From Rhinopomastus cyanomelas (lineage: Eukaryota > Chordata > Aves > Bucerotiformes > Rhinopomastidae), in the NCBI GenBank assembly GCA_013400115.1, contig VXBP01005063.1, positions 186,001 to 250,000 on the forward strand: a stretch of DNA of 64,000 nt. The letters run 5' to 3'. Positions within the stretch are counted from its first letter, which is position 1. Every line of letters begins with the position of its first letter. The notes below the pieces were generated by a model. That model saw only the letters and a list, made by a program, of their open reading frames with translations, did not search any database and had not been told where the DNA came from. The position numbers and the translations under genes are program-made. Positions 1 to 9,526 of the stretch are shown here, piece after piece.

Positions 1-1294
1 TTTTAAAGGTTACATTTTAAGTTATAATATAAATTTTATATTTATTTTAAATTATGACAAAACAGCCTTAAACTGGAACTCCTTGGTCTTCCTTTTGAAT
101 GTGTTATTTTAAAGAGAATAATGTTCTTACTTGTTTGTATTATAGTATTCAGGGGCCTTACTTTCAGATCAGGGAATCTGTTGTGCTAGTCACTGCAATA
201 ACCAGAATGAAAAAGGCCTCCCAAGTTGCCTGTCAAATACAAGCTAGTCATTGATATGTGCAAAATTTGAAGATGATAAATACCCTAATTCCCCTAATGG
301 GTATATTCTGTAAAATGGGTATATTCTTACCTTTTGTTAAGCTTATTGTAGCAACAAAGTATTTTAAAGTAAGGCTAAACAGGAAAATAACAAAAAGTAC
401 TTCTGTTTGGGGCTTGAAGGGGTGTTTCTGAGGAGATAAAATCTCCTTAAGTGTATTTGTTCAGCCAAATGGAAGCCATAAAGAGGGAGTGAGCAGCATA
501 TAAGCAAACAGTACTTATTTCTCCCTGAAAAAGACTGTAGGGAAAATGGCCTTGTGTGTGTATTTGTAGAAAGACCTCTAGACTGGGAAGAAGAGCATGA
601 GGCAAAGAACAAATGTGTCCAGTAAACAGCTGAACAAGCTAAGATGAGACGCTAACCAGTGGTGGCACTTGATGTATCAGCAGCTCGTGTGAAATGATGA
701 GTTGGAGGAAAGGCCACAAAAGGCACGTGACAGTCAGGTTATCTGTGAAGTGACAGAAATGAGTTTAAAAAAAGGAAAGGATGCAAAGAGAGGAAAAGAT
801 AAATGGTAGAAGTGTTTCAGATGGCCGTCAAAAAAGCAAACCTGTACTTGTAAAACCTGCAGAAGGATGTTGCAGATCTAAGATGAAAGCTGGACAAATC
901 TGTATGGAACAAAAATTATTCACTTGACAGCAGACTGATAACAGACAGATCCAAAACCCAGATGCTATTCAGGTAAAGGAACCTCAGAAAGATTAATGCA
1001 AGACCAGTTCTCCTGGATCCACTTAGCTCACTGTCCTGTCTCTGAGAAATACAAGTTCCAGATCCATGTGAAAGAGAAGCAAAATATCAACAGGAAAGGC
1101 AAGGATGGCAATAGTAGTCACTAAAATAACTTGGGGGAGATGCTAGGACATTTGGAGACAGGCAGGGCTGGTTAAGAAAGCACAGCTAAGCCAAATTCCT
1201 GTTGAACACCATTTGTTGCCTCAGTTTCTCACAGGTAAGACTGCAGCTTGAATAAAAAGTCTATAGCTCATTCTCCTCTGTCCTATTACCAGGT
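1..1294. other. AT-rich non-coding sequence
   Basis: I see no gene, RNA or recognisable repeat here. Open frames are short and lack any family motif. The right boundary is set by the octamer tail of the CR1 element starting at 1295. Confidence 0.6.
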
Positions 1295-1382
1295 CACAGG
1301 ATCACAGAATCACAGAATATTAGGGATTGGAAGGGACCTTGAAAGATCATCTAGTCCAATCCTCCTGCCACAGCAGGATCAC

Positions 1383-1619
1383 CTAGAGAAAGTTGCACAG
1401 GAACATATCCAGGTGGGTTTTAAACATCTCCAGAGAACGAGACTCAGCAACCACCTCGGGCAGCCTGTTCCAAAGCTCCATCACCCTCACTGGGAAGAAG
1501 TTCCTTCTCATATTTATATGGAACCTCCTGTGTTCCAGCTTATACCCATTGCCCCTCGTCCTATCACTAGAAGACATTGAGAAGAGCCTGGCTCCATCCT
1601 CCTGACACTCACCCTTCAT
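1383..1619 (-). pseudogene. CR1 ORF2 C-terminal fragment
   Basis: A 78-codon frame encodes the end of CR1 ORF2, with the recognisable blocks GNGYKLEHRRFHINMRRNFF and SLEMFKTHLDMFLCN before the stop. The same C-terminal block recurs in the copies at 16308-16562, 37853-38089, 50019-50366 and 63020-63718. It is a non-functional remnant inside the element at 1295-3600. The octamer tail lies under 100 bp downstream, so the 3' UTR is short, as is usual for CR1. Confidence 0.85.
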
Positions 1620-2040
1620 AAGAGAGGTGTCCCACCTCCCTCATCATCCTCGTTGCTCTACACTGGACATCCTCCAGCAGCATTGTGTCCTACTTGAACT
1701 GAAAGGCCCGGAATTGGACACAATACCCCAGATGGTGTCTTAGCAGGACAGAGTAGAGGGGAAGAAGAACTTCTCTCAATCTGCTAACCATCCCCTCTTC
1801 TAATCCACCCCGGGATGCTGTTGGCCCTCTTGGCCACAAGAGCACACTGCTGACTCATAGTCATCCTACTGGCCACCAGGACCCCCAGATCCCTTTCTCC
1901 TACACTGCTCTTCAACAGGTCAGTCCCCAGCCTATACTGGTACCTGGGTTGTTCTTGCCCAGATGCAAGACTCTACACTTGCCCTTGTTATACTTCATCA
2001 AATTCCTCCCTGCCCAGGTCTTGCTGAATGGCTGCACAGT

Positions 2041-2287
2041 CACAGTATCACAGTATTACCAAGGTTGGAAGAGACCTTATAGATCATCAAGTCCAACCTG
2101 TCACCACAGAGCTCAAGGCTAGACCATGGCACCAAGTGCCACGTCCAATCCTGCCTTGAACAGCTCCAGAGTTGGCGTCTCCACCACATCCCTGGGCAGG
2201 CCATTCCAGTGGCCAATGACTCTCTCAGTGAAGAACTTTCTCCTCACCTCAAGCCTAAATTTCCCCTGGCAAGCTTGAGGCTGTGTC
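2041..2287 (-). mobile_element. Short CR1 3' end nested in an older CR1
   Basis: The host CR1 runs collinearly with the copy near 50760 until base 2040 and resumes at about 2288. Between them lies a different CR1 subfamily tail: octamer-like units at 2041-2056, then a 3' block containing CCAAGGTTGG and AGTCCAACCTG, and an ORF2 C-terminal fragment (GKFRLEVRRKFFTERVIGHW). It is about 247 bp, so severely 5'-truncated. The right end could move by a few bases because the junction shares short homology with the target. A plus-strand copy of the same subfamily lies at 6270-6374. Confidence 0.85.
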
Positions 2288-2347
2288 TGCAGGGGTGTCA
2301 GTGACACCAGCCAGCTTTGTGTCATCAGCAAGTTTGCTGATAGTACT

Positions 2348-2355
2348 CTCTAATC
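2348..2355. repeat. Left 8-bp target-site duplication of the hAT element
   Basis: CTCTAATC here matches 2561-2568 exactly and immediately flanks the terminal inverted repeats. The lack of mismatches argues for a fairly recent insertion. Confidence 0.9.
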
Positions 2356-2560
2356 CAGGGGTCCTCAAACATTTTAAACATGGGGCCGGTTGCCTGTCCT
2401 CGGACTGTGTCGGGGGCCAGGCTCTGGCAATAGGCAGGAAGCGGAGAACTGTGGCCGCTCGGCGGCAGGGTTGGGAGGGGAGGACTGGCAGACCCGCGGA
2501 ATGGATTGGATGCCCTGTCGGGCTGTATCTGGCCCGCAGGCCGGGGTTTGAGGACCCCTG
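2356..2560. mobile_element. Non-autonomous hAT-type DNA transposon (205 bp) with perfect TSD
   Basis: The element has perfect 15-bp terminal inverted repeats, CAGGGGTCCTCAAAC at 2356-2370 and GTTTGAGGACCCCTG at 2546-2560. It is flanked by identical 8-bp target duplications CTCTAATC at 2348-2355 and 2561-2568. An 8-bp duplication and CAGGG-type ends are hallmarks of the hAT superfamily. The interior is GC- and CpG-rich and far too short for a transposase, so it must have been mobilised in trans. Removing the element and one duplication restores the host CR1. The ends match those of the copy at 9430-9518. The TIRs resemble Charlie/OposCharlie-like vertebrate families from general knowledge, but I cannot name the family without a database. 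Confidence 0.93.
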
Positions 2561-2568
2561 CTCTAATC
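2561..2568. repeat. Right 8-bp target-site duplication of the hAT element
   Basis: CTCTAATC is identical to 2348-2355. The following bases resume the interrupted CR1 sequence. Confidence 0.9.
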
Positions 2569-2623
2569 TCTCATCTAAGTCATCAATGAATAGATTGAAT
2601 AGGGCTGGTCCCAGTACTGACCC

Positions 2624-2824
2624 TTAGGGGATTCCACTAGATACAGGCCTCCAACCAGACTCTGTCCCTTTCACCAGTACTCTCTGGCTTCTATCCTGCA
2701 GCCAGTTTGCAATCCACCTCACTATCCAATTGTCCAGAGTACACTGCCTCAGCTTGGCTGCGAGGATGCTGTGGAACACTGTGTCAAATGCTTTACTGAG
2801 GTCAAGATAGACCACACGCATCAC
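2624..2824 (-). pseudogene. CR1 reverse-transcriptase fragment, palm motif A
   Basis: The 66-codon frame includes VVYLDLSKAFDTV, the reverse-transcriptase motif A block with its catalytic aspartate, followed by HSILAAKLRQ. Downstream in the element's sense direction, beyond the hAT insertion, the motif C region at about 2310-2335 reads KLADDTK where other copies have FADDTK. The insertion therefore falls between motifs A and C. The frame has stops and cannot give a working enzyme. Confidence 0.85.
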
Positions 2825-2858
2825 TCTGCCATCATCTATCCACCTGGTTATGCCCTCA

Positions 2859-3107
2859 TTAGAAGGCTGTCAGGTCAGTCAAGCATGACTTCCCCTTGGT
2901 GAATCCATGCTGACTGTCCCTAATGACCCTCCTGTCCTTGATGTGCCTGGAGACAGCCTCTAGAACAAGTTGTTCCATCACCTTTCCTGGGATGGAGGTG
3001 AGGCTGCCCAGTCTGTAGTTACTTGGGTCTTCCTTCTTACCCTTTTTGAAGATTGGAGTGACATTTGCTATCCTTCCGTCCCTAGGCACCTCTCCTGATC
3101 CCATCAA
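2859..3107 (-). pseudogene. CR1 reverse-transcriptase fragment, fingers region
   Basis: The 82-codon frame holds NVTPIFKKGKKEDPSNYR and QHGFTKGKSCLTDL, conserved N-terminal reverse-transcriptase blocks of CR1-clade LINEs. It sits upstream, in element sense, of the motif A fragment and is separated from it by a frameshift near 2850. It is a relic. Confidence 0.85.
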
Positions 3108-3224
3108 TTAGCAAAGATGATGGAGAGTGGCTCAGCAATGACTTCCGCTGTCTCCATTAGCACACACAGGTGCATCCCATCTGGGTCCATGGATTTGTGT
3201 ACATCCAGTTTGCTCAACTTATCC

Positions 3225-3551
3225 CTAACCCACTCCTCTCATCTCAAATTCCTCTGGGGTCTCAGCAGTCTGGGGCTTGATATCAGGACAGCTCCCAGAA
3301 ATACAGACAGAGGCAAAGAAGATGTTCAGTATCTCTGCTTTCTCTGTTTCCTCTGTCTTCAGGGCACCCACCTCATTCAGCAGGGGTCCTACATTGCCTC
3401 TAGTTTTCGTTTTACCTGCAATGTATTTGAAGAAGCCCTTTGTGTTGCCCTTGACCTGTCTTGAAAGAGGAGCCTTGGCTTTCCTAGTTGCATCTCTAGA
3501 TACTCTCTCTAGAGCCTTATAATCACCCAAGTGTCCCGCCCCTCCTTCCAC
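3225..3551 (-). pseudogene. CR1 ORF2 linker region fragment
   Basis: The 108-codon frame contains QVKGNTKGFFKYIAGKTKTR and GNVGPLLNEVGALKTEETEK, the segment between endonuclease and reverse transcriptase in CR1 ORF2. The same region is found in another subfamily at 22351-22869. The endonuclease itself is not present. Confidence 0.8.
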
Positions 3552-3600
3552 AGACTTTTTTCTTTCCTCTTCAGTTTGCCCAGCAGCTGCCTGGAATCTG

Positions 3601-6269
3601 CTACTCTGTAGTTCCCTAAGGAATTGGCCAGCAAGAGCAAAAAAAATACTAAACTCAGTAATGTTTCTGCAAGCTAATGGAGAGAGAAAAAAATGCCAAT
3701 AATAAGAGCAGTTTTCTCTTTACAGTTTTGCTGTAAAGAGAAAGACAGAGATACCTGTTTCCTGTTATTGTAGGTCACTCTTCAGCGCTTCGTCTTGATA
3801 TGAGTAGATCCCTCAATAGTTAACTTAGCCAAGGGAGGATTCAGATCAATCCTCCTCACTCCAGTCATGCCTTCTTCAAAATCAATAATGGCTGATGAAT
3901 ACCTCAGCCAAGCTCACAACACAGACACAATGGAAATCCTGCTCTTTTATAAAGTGCCTTTGCAAGCCCTTCGGATAAGGGGTGCTTTACTGCTTCTCTG
4001 CTAAGTCTCAGCAATGAAGCTGAATTCCAGATGATGCTCCCATTCTGCTGAGGCAGCACTGCTCTAGTAACCTGCACCTTTCTGCTCTTTGAGGATTTAG
4101 TAGGAGCCGTTTGAATTCATTTGGAAACAAATTCAAACACACGTCCTATACAGCTTTTATCTTTAATAAAGTCTGTTGTTTTGAGTCAGACTTGGCTTTC
4201 TCAACACATGCAACCTTTTTTTTTTTTTTTCAGAATATTGTTCTCATAATTGCAGACTTTAAAAAAAAAAGTTTAGAGTTCTGTAAGCAATGCGAGCTAT
4301 TGGAATTAGAACTGAGTGAGGGAGTTCATCCTCTGTAATGGCTAGGAAAAATTAAAAGGTTGTAAAGATCAGCTAAATCTTGCAGTTCACTCACATTTGT
4401 AAATCAAATCCTTTAGCTGCACTGAAGCACTGAAAGGAGACTCACATTTGTTAATTTGAAAGACAGGATTCAGTTTTTTGAGAATTCATTCCATTTTGAT
4501 GTATTGTCACTAAAAGCCATGCCTGATTGCAATCTAAAGCAGCATTGTCTATAATTAAAAATATGCAACAGGATGCTTTTTCAATAATGCCTAATGATTA
4601 ATAGTAAATGTCTCTTTTCACCAATACATGAATCTACAATAATAAATCTGAAGTCACAAGCATGCCACTCCGGATGATGCAAACAGACTTGGCAGTCACA
4701 GGTACAGATTTATGGCTGGAAGGGTGCACTTTCCTTGAAGCTATTTGTGCAACCTGCTTAAACAGAAGAGAGAGATTTCTGGTTTTTCTTTAATTATCTA
4801 GAATAAGCTATTGGTAGAACTAACAACTAAAACCATAAGAATATAAACTCTTAGTCTTCTAGCATAGTTTATTTTAAAAAAGTTTTAAGAGCTATCCTAA
4901 AATTCAAAAAGGGTGTGGCTAGGTTCAGTAATAACACTGTAAGAGTCCAAGAAGAAACGTTAGCAGTCTGCTAGTAAAGAAAACAAGAAGAAAAGAAAGA
5001 AACCATCCATCTTAATATGGGTTATGTATCTCCCTTTTTCAGGCTCTGAAAGATTCCACTTACCCCTTTGGCAATTAGGCGTAATAATCACTGCCAATGA
5101 TGCATTTGTACTAGGTCAGTAGGATAATGCGATGCCACTTCCAAAAAAATTAGAATCAGAAGAACTTTTAAATGAAGCTATTTAACTTTTACTGTTTATT
5201 GGAGTAGCCACTGCCCAAAGTGATTTGAATGTGAATCGTGAGGTGCACTTGCAGGGGCTTACATGAGGCACTAGATGTGCTGCTTCTGTTAACCATAATG
5301 AGAATTGCGTGACTCATTCCTCTCACACCAGGCTAAAACGTACCCCTGTGGTTCTGTACTATGTACATTGACTTGGATGAAGCTTTGTGTAATAAGATTT
5401 AAATTGTAATGAGTCATTATGTCAACCTTTTTTGTGGGTATTTTACATAGTAAGTCTACTGCATAGTGTGCAGTATTCTACTGTAGAAAATCCTAACAAG
5501 TATGATAAATCAGCAGTCAGTGGGAACCTACTGTGAAAATTTCACACAAAATCTTAGCATGATCATAATTTCAAAATGGAGATTTCTGCGTGTGTGTGCT
5601 CTTACTACGTCATTATCATCAGCCCAATAAGCTCTCCTGAATCCATCACATTAGAACTATCTCCTCATTTGCTTTTAGTGGGACAAGACAGACTTATTTA
5701 TATGAGCTTGAGATGAACAGTGTCAAAGTATTGTTTTTCAAGATTGTTTAAACATTCAGACGTGAGCACGCTCAGAGGGCTGTTTTCTAATAATCCTTTA
5801 ATCAGCCTGAAGCTGAAGTAACTTTCTTTCTTGCAAGGATCTGTTATTGAGAGTTTCTTATTAGTAACTGACATTGATTTAATTAAAAAATAAGCAGAGT
5901 ACTGAAGAGCTTTTGATTTATTTTTCTTAAATTGCATAACGCGTAGAATTATAAACACAAACTGCTTTGCTCAGAACTGTAGCTCTTTAACTGCTTGAAT
6001 GACAAGAATTTCTGGATCAGCATTTTCTCTCATTTTCCAGTATATATTGGTGTCATATTCCCAAGGTGTTAAAGCTGGCTGAGGCTTAAATCTGATGTGG
6101 AAAAATTAATTTAGTGTTTGTACAGAGTGTTCAAAAAACACTAATATAAACCTTTAGCTTGGCAGTAGCAAAGTAATTGTTATTTTGTGCAAAATCATCC
6201 ATAGATGAATATTTTTCTTCTTATAATGATTCTAATAGAGGACCTAAAGAATTACATATGTCTTGAGAT
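3601..6269. other. AT-rich non-coding sequence
   Basis: No gene or family repeat is recognisable. There is a 15-base T run at 4216-4230 and a 10-base A run at 4261-4270. Open frames are short and without motifs. Confidence 0.6.
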
Positions 6270-6374
6270 GGTCTAGCCATGGTGCCATGGTCTAGCCTTG
6301 AGCTCTGTGGTGACAGGTTGGACTTGATTGTCTATGAGGTCTCTTCCAACCTTGGTAATACTGTGATACTGTGT
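6270..6374 (+). mobile_element. CR1 3'-terminal fragment
   Basis: This is the plus-strand counterpart of the tail nested at 2041-2287: it runs GGTGCCATGGTCTAGCCTTG, then GACAGGTTGGACTTGAT, TCTTCCAACCTTGGTAA, and ends in TACTGTGATACTGTG tail units. Only about 100 bp of the 3' end remains. A short local duplication of the GGTCTAGCC block sits at its 5' side. Confidence 0.85.
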
Positions 6375-7539
6375 GAGATATAATTTTGTGTTCAGTGACT
6401 TTAATATATAAATCTTGTTAAAATATACCACAATGTAAAGAGATTCTTTGTCTAGGCTGTGGCTCTTTGATGACAGAGGTTAACAAAATTCTCCATAAAA
6501 CAAACACACCTGCTCACAAACATCTCTATATGATTCTGCACCAATCTACATAGTGCTATTATCCAAACATTTTCTAAACTCTGATGGTCCCTATTTAAAT
6601 ACTGACAGCTACTACATACAGAGTTCTCCTCTTCTACTCACATCTTTTCTGAGAACGTAGCATCATCAACAGCTGAATGATTTAATATTGAAAGAGAGTA
6701 GGTTGGGGAAGTTGAGAAGGACCAGACAATTGACAAAGAAATGAGAAAGATAACTGAAGCTTGAAGCTTCTCATGGTCCATCACAGTAGCTCATATTACT
6801 CCTGCATTTGCACTCTTGCTGCTCTTAAATACCTAAGTGCTTACAAGGCAGACACCAGAGGCTGTAACCGAAAGCTACAGGACTGGCAAATGTCAATAGC
6901 TAATAGCTGGGTGTCCTTCCTCTTTTTCTCCTGTGACATGGTGCCAATGAATGAAAGACTTTTTATTTCCCCAACTCATCCTTAGGCATAACTTTACTCA
7001 TGTTCCCATCAAAGTCTTATGTATTTTAGGACTGGTTTGCTTATCTTCTTTTTCTGGCAGCTTTTCCTGCTCTTGTTAATGTGTGTGAGTTTAATTGTGC
7101 TGGGCAGGTCTGTCTTGGCAAGCAGCTTACAAATTATACAAGAAATGGGACAGATGTCTTGGAAAAACCAAGCACTAGACACCATTAATTCTCCTCTTAG
7201 TATCAACATTTTCTCAAGTGAATGATGTGATCTGCTTCTTACCCGAAAAGGATCTGTATTTTTTTTAATAGGTCTTCCATATTATGATATTTTGCTGGTA
7301 TGAGGCTTAAAGGCGGAACCCTCCAGAACAGACTGTTAGAGTCCCCTCCCACCAATACAGGAAGGGAATATAAATTAATTTGAAAACTAGAATAAATTGT
7401 AAAATTTATTTTAAATGAAATAAATTTAAAAGAAAGAAAAACAACATCAACAGAAAAACCCTCACAATAAAGAAAAGGGAAATTTAGGGAGATGGTGTAA
7501 GGGAACTATGTACGAAAGGCAACTGGATGTAGTTCTGAC
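6375..7539. other. AT-rich non-coding sequence
   Basis: I see no gene. The segment at 7380-7480 is an A-rich low-complexity stretch leading into the GC-richer island that follows. Confidence 0.55.
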
Positions 7540-8120
7540 CTCCACTAGGTAGGGGGCGCTCGCCACAGGGCAGCAGCAATGCGTACTCGCAGCTGGCTGC
7601 TTCTGCATCCACGCTGCACCGGAAGAGAAGGAAGGGAGGGAAAATGGCTTGGGCAAGTCACACGCCCTTCCCCCGTGTGTACCTGGCTCTTGGCGGTTGG
7701 AACACTGCCAGCCTGGCAACCACGCACCCAAACCCCTGCAGCCCTCCTCCCCCTTGCGAAAACAGACCTGCACTTAGAACTGGTTTAAGGCAGAAACGTA
7801 AGAGTGAAATCCTCTCCCAATCTGCCAACAACAATTGATAAAGTCTCAACTAGCACCACAAAGAGAGAGTAAAGGATATCTTACAGGAGAAGGCAGCTGG
7901 GCTAAGGACAATGAGTGCAAGGCCATGTGTCCTCTCTCCTCTGTGGCTGGTTGAGGACTGACTGCCGCCACTCCCACCGCTCCCTCTCTTCCAGATTGTC
8001 CCTCTGATACTGGAGTCCTCCCTGGTACAGTACTCCACATTTTCAGTTCCCACTGTAGGGCACAGAGGAGAGTGGTTTGGGAGATAATGTGAGTTTTTCT
8101 GGGTCCTAAATTCACCAGAG
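7540..8120. other. GC- and CpG-richer island of unknown nature
   Basis: About a dozen CpG dinucleotides fall between 7555 and 7800, unlike the surrounding AT-rich sequence where CpG is rare. Open frames on both strands (for example 7462-7773 and 7846-8127, minus) have no recognisable domain and overlap each other, so I do not call a gene. It could be a promoter-like island or a lineage-specific repeat. It could also be the leader of an old retroelement read on the minus strand: just outside a possible leader, near 8115-8130, the minus strand reads TGGCATCTCTGGTG, loosely like a primer-binding site. None of these is established. Confidence 0.35.
7546..7562 (+). promoter_or_regulatory. CTCF-like core motif
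   Basis: TAGGGGGCGCT at 7550-7560 matches the core of the vertebrate CTCF consensus (YAGGGGGCGCT), although the preceding CCAC half is poorly matched. It lies at the edge of the CpG-richer island. Single-motif matches occur by chance, so this is only a candidate. Confidence 0.3.
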
Positions 8121-9421
8121 ATGCCAATTTAGGTAACTGAAAAAATAGTTAAATCAGAGATTAGTGAGAAAACCAGTGTGAAATATAGAGAAAGATCAAC
8201 ACAGTGGGGAACCAAAGCATTAATTTATGGTCAGTCTGGTGACTCGATATCCAGCTAGTTCTCTCTGGTTTGTTTTTTTTTTTACAATCAGTATCCATTC
8301 AGGAGCAGGCAGGGAAAAATATCCATATGTTTAACATCTCTTGTAGAATTACAGAAAAAAACCCAACAAACCAGCACCAAAACATGGGAATGCAGACCTG
8401 CGATTTATTTCCCCTGAGATGATCATAAATTATATAAAGTCTCTTCATCTTTAGAATGGCTAGATGAATGCACTGAAATATTCAAAGTTTAGAACCTGAA
8501 AGATTATGCAGGTAATTCTATAATTCTTGCCAAAGATGGAAACAAAATTCATACCTTTTCCTTTATATTTTAAGTATTTTAACTTTTCTCTTTCAATTTT
8601 CCTCTGCCTCAGCAAATCATTTAAGCTACATCATTATTAAATGAAAAGACACAAACAGCTGAAATGGTAATGTATGTTATCAGTGCATTTTTACCTTCCT
8701 TGGAAGTACTTTTTTTCTTTTTCCACTTGATTCTCAATATTTCAGAGAGCAATAGTGCTTTATGTGTATACTGGTAATTAAGCCTGGTATTCATATTTTT
8801 CTATTAGTACTTTACTTGGTGCTTATTTAAGAACTTTGTTTGCAAAGGTGAATACATAAGGTTTCTTTTCAACACTTGTATTGATTTTCTTTTGTTTTTT
8901 AACAAACAGACAGTACACAATGCAGGGAAAAATAACAAGTGGCTCAAACAGCAAAACCAACAGTTCTAATCTTCTTCTAACCACTATTATGAGGAAATCA
9001 AGACCCTAGCAGAAAAGGAGAGACCTCTATTTTTCAAATATTAATGACATGATCAATACTTAACTACAACAGGTCTGCTTTTTTCTGTCTTTGCTAGGTT
9101 TTTCGACATGCATGAGTTACTTGAATTCAGGTGCCTGACTAAAAAGGGGCTGAAAATATGATAACCCATCAGGATGTGGAAAATTAAGGTTGTTTGTAAA
9201 TTAACATTGTCATCACAGTCCATAATTATATATAATCATATGTACTTGATTAAATATAGGAAATATAGTGGAGGCAAGTAAACAGCAGTTGAATTAGGGT
9301 CACACATCTCTCAATCCTTTGTGCATAACCTTGCAGGAATACAGTGTTCTCACAAAGTTATACACACTTTTGAAACTTCAGTCTTCTGTCACACTCTTCT
9401 GTGTGCGGTTGTGTAAAGTGG
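8121..9421. other. AT-rich non-coding sequence
   Basis: No gene, RNA or recognisable repeat seen. Short T-rich runs occur near 8270-8283. Confidence 0.6.
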
Positions 9422-9429
9422 GTCTAGAG
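9422..9429. repeat. Left 8-bp target-site duplication of the 89-bp hAT element
   Basis: GTCTAGAG is identical to 9519-9526 and directly abuts the CAGGGG terminus. Confidence 0.9.
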
Positions 9430-9518
9430 CAGGGGTCCTCAAACCCCGGCCCGCCAGTACTCCTCCCCCTGCCCCTACAGGGAACCGGCCCCATGTTTAA
9501 AAAGTTTGAGGACCCCTG
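9430..9518. mobile_element. Non-autonomous hAT-type MITE (89 bp) with perfect TSD
   Basis: This has the same 15-bp terminal inverted repeats as the element at 2356-2560 and is flanked by identical 8-bp duplications GTCTAGAG at 9422-9429 and 9519-9526. Reverse-complemented, its first 42 bases match the left end of the 205-bp copy at about 40 positions, and its last 22 bases match the other end exactly. It is therefore the same family, inserted in opposite orientation, with a much shorter interior. It cannot encode a protein and must have moved with a transposase supplied in trans. Confidence 0.93.
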
Positions 9519-9526
9519 GTCTAGAG
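9519..9526. repeat. Right 8-bp target-site duplication of the 89-bp hAT element
   Basis: GTCTAGAG is identical to 9422-9429 and directly follows the CCCCTG terminus. Confidence 0.9.

Larger units (their letters stand above)
1295..3600 (-). mobile_element. CR1 LINE, 5'-truncated, carrying two nested insertions
   Basis: CR1 is a non-LTR retrotransposon that moves by target-primed reverse transcription. Read on the minus strand, this copy ends in three 8-bp tail units at 1295-1318, preceded by the conserved 3' block around 1319-1380. Upstream lie the ORF2 C-terminus (1383-1619), a middle region (1640-2040), then reverse-transcriptase sequence to about 3600. Two later insertions interrupt it: a CR1 3' end at 2041-2287 and a hAT element at 2356-2560. 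With these removed, the flanks join into sequence collinear with the copy at 49941-51256. About 1.85 kb of the original element remains, against roughly 4 kb or more for a full CR1, so the 5' part including the endonuclease is missing. Stops and frameshifts break the frame. The 5' boundary near 3600 is approximate. Confidence 0.93.

Noticed and set aside
1319..1330. TTAGGG-containing sequence suggesting telomeric repeat
   Set aside because: The ATTAGGGATTGG string is a conserved part of the CR1 3' end and recurs once per element, not in tandem.
2283..2627. Plus-strand open frame of 114 codons across the hAT element
   Set aside because: It spans transposon ends and antisense CR1 on both sides, and its GC-rich centre is the hAT interior, not coding sequence.
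7462..8127. Several overlapping frames in the CpG-richer island
   Set aside because: They overlap on both strands in several phases and none has a domain. GC-rich sequence simply lacks stop codons more often.
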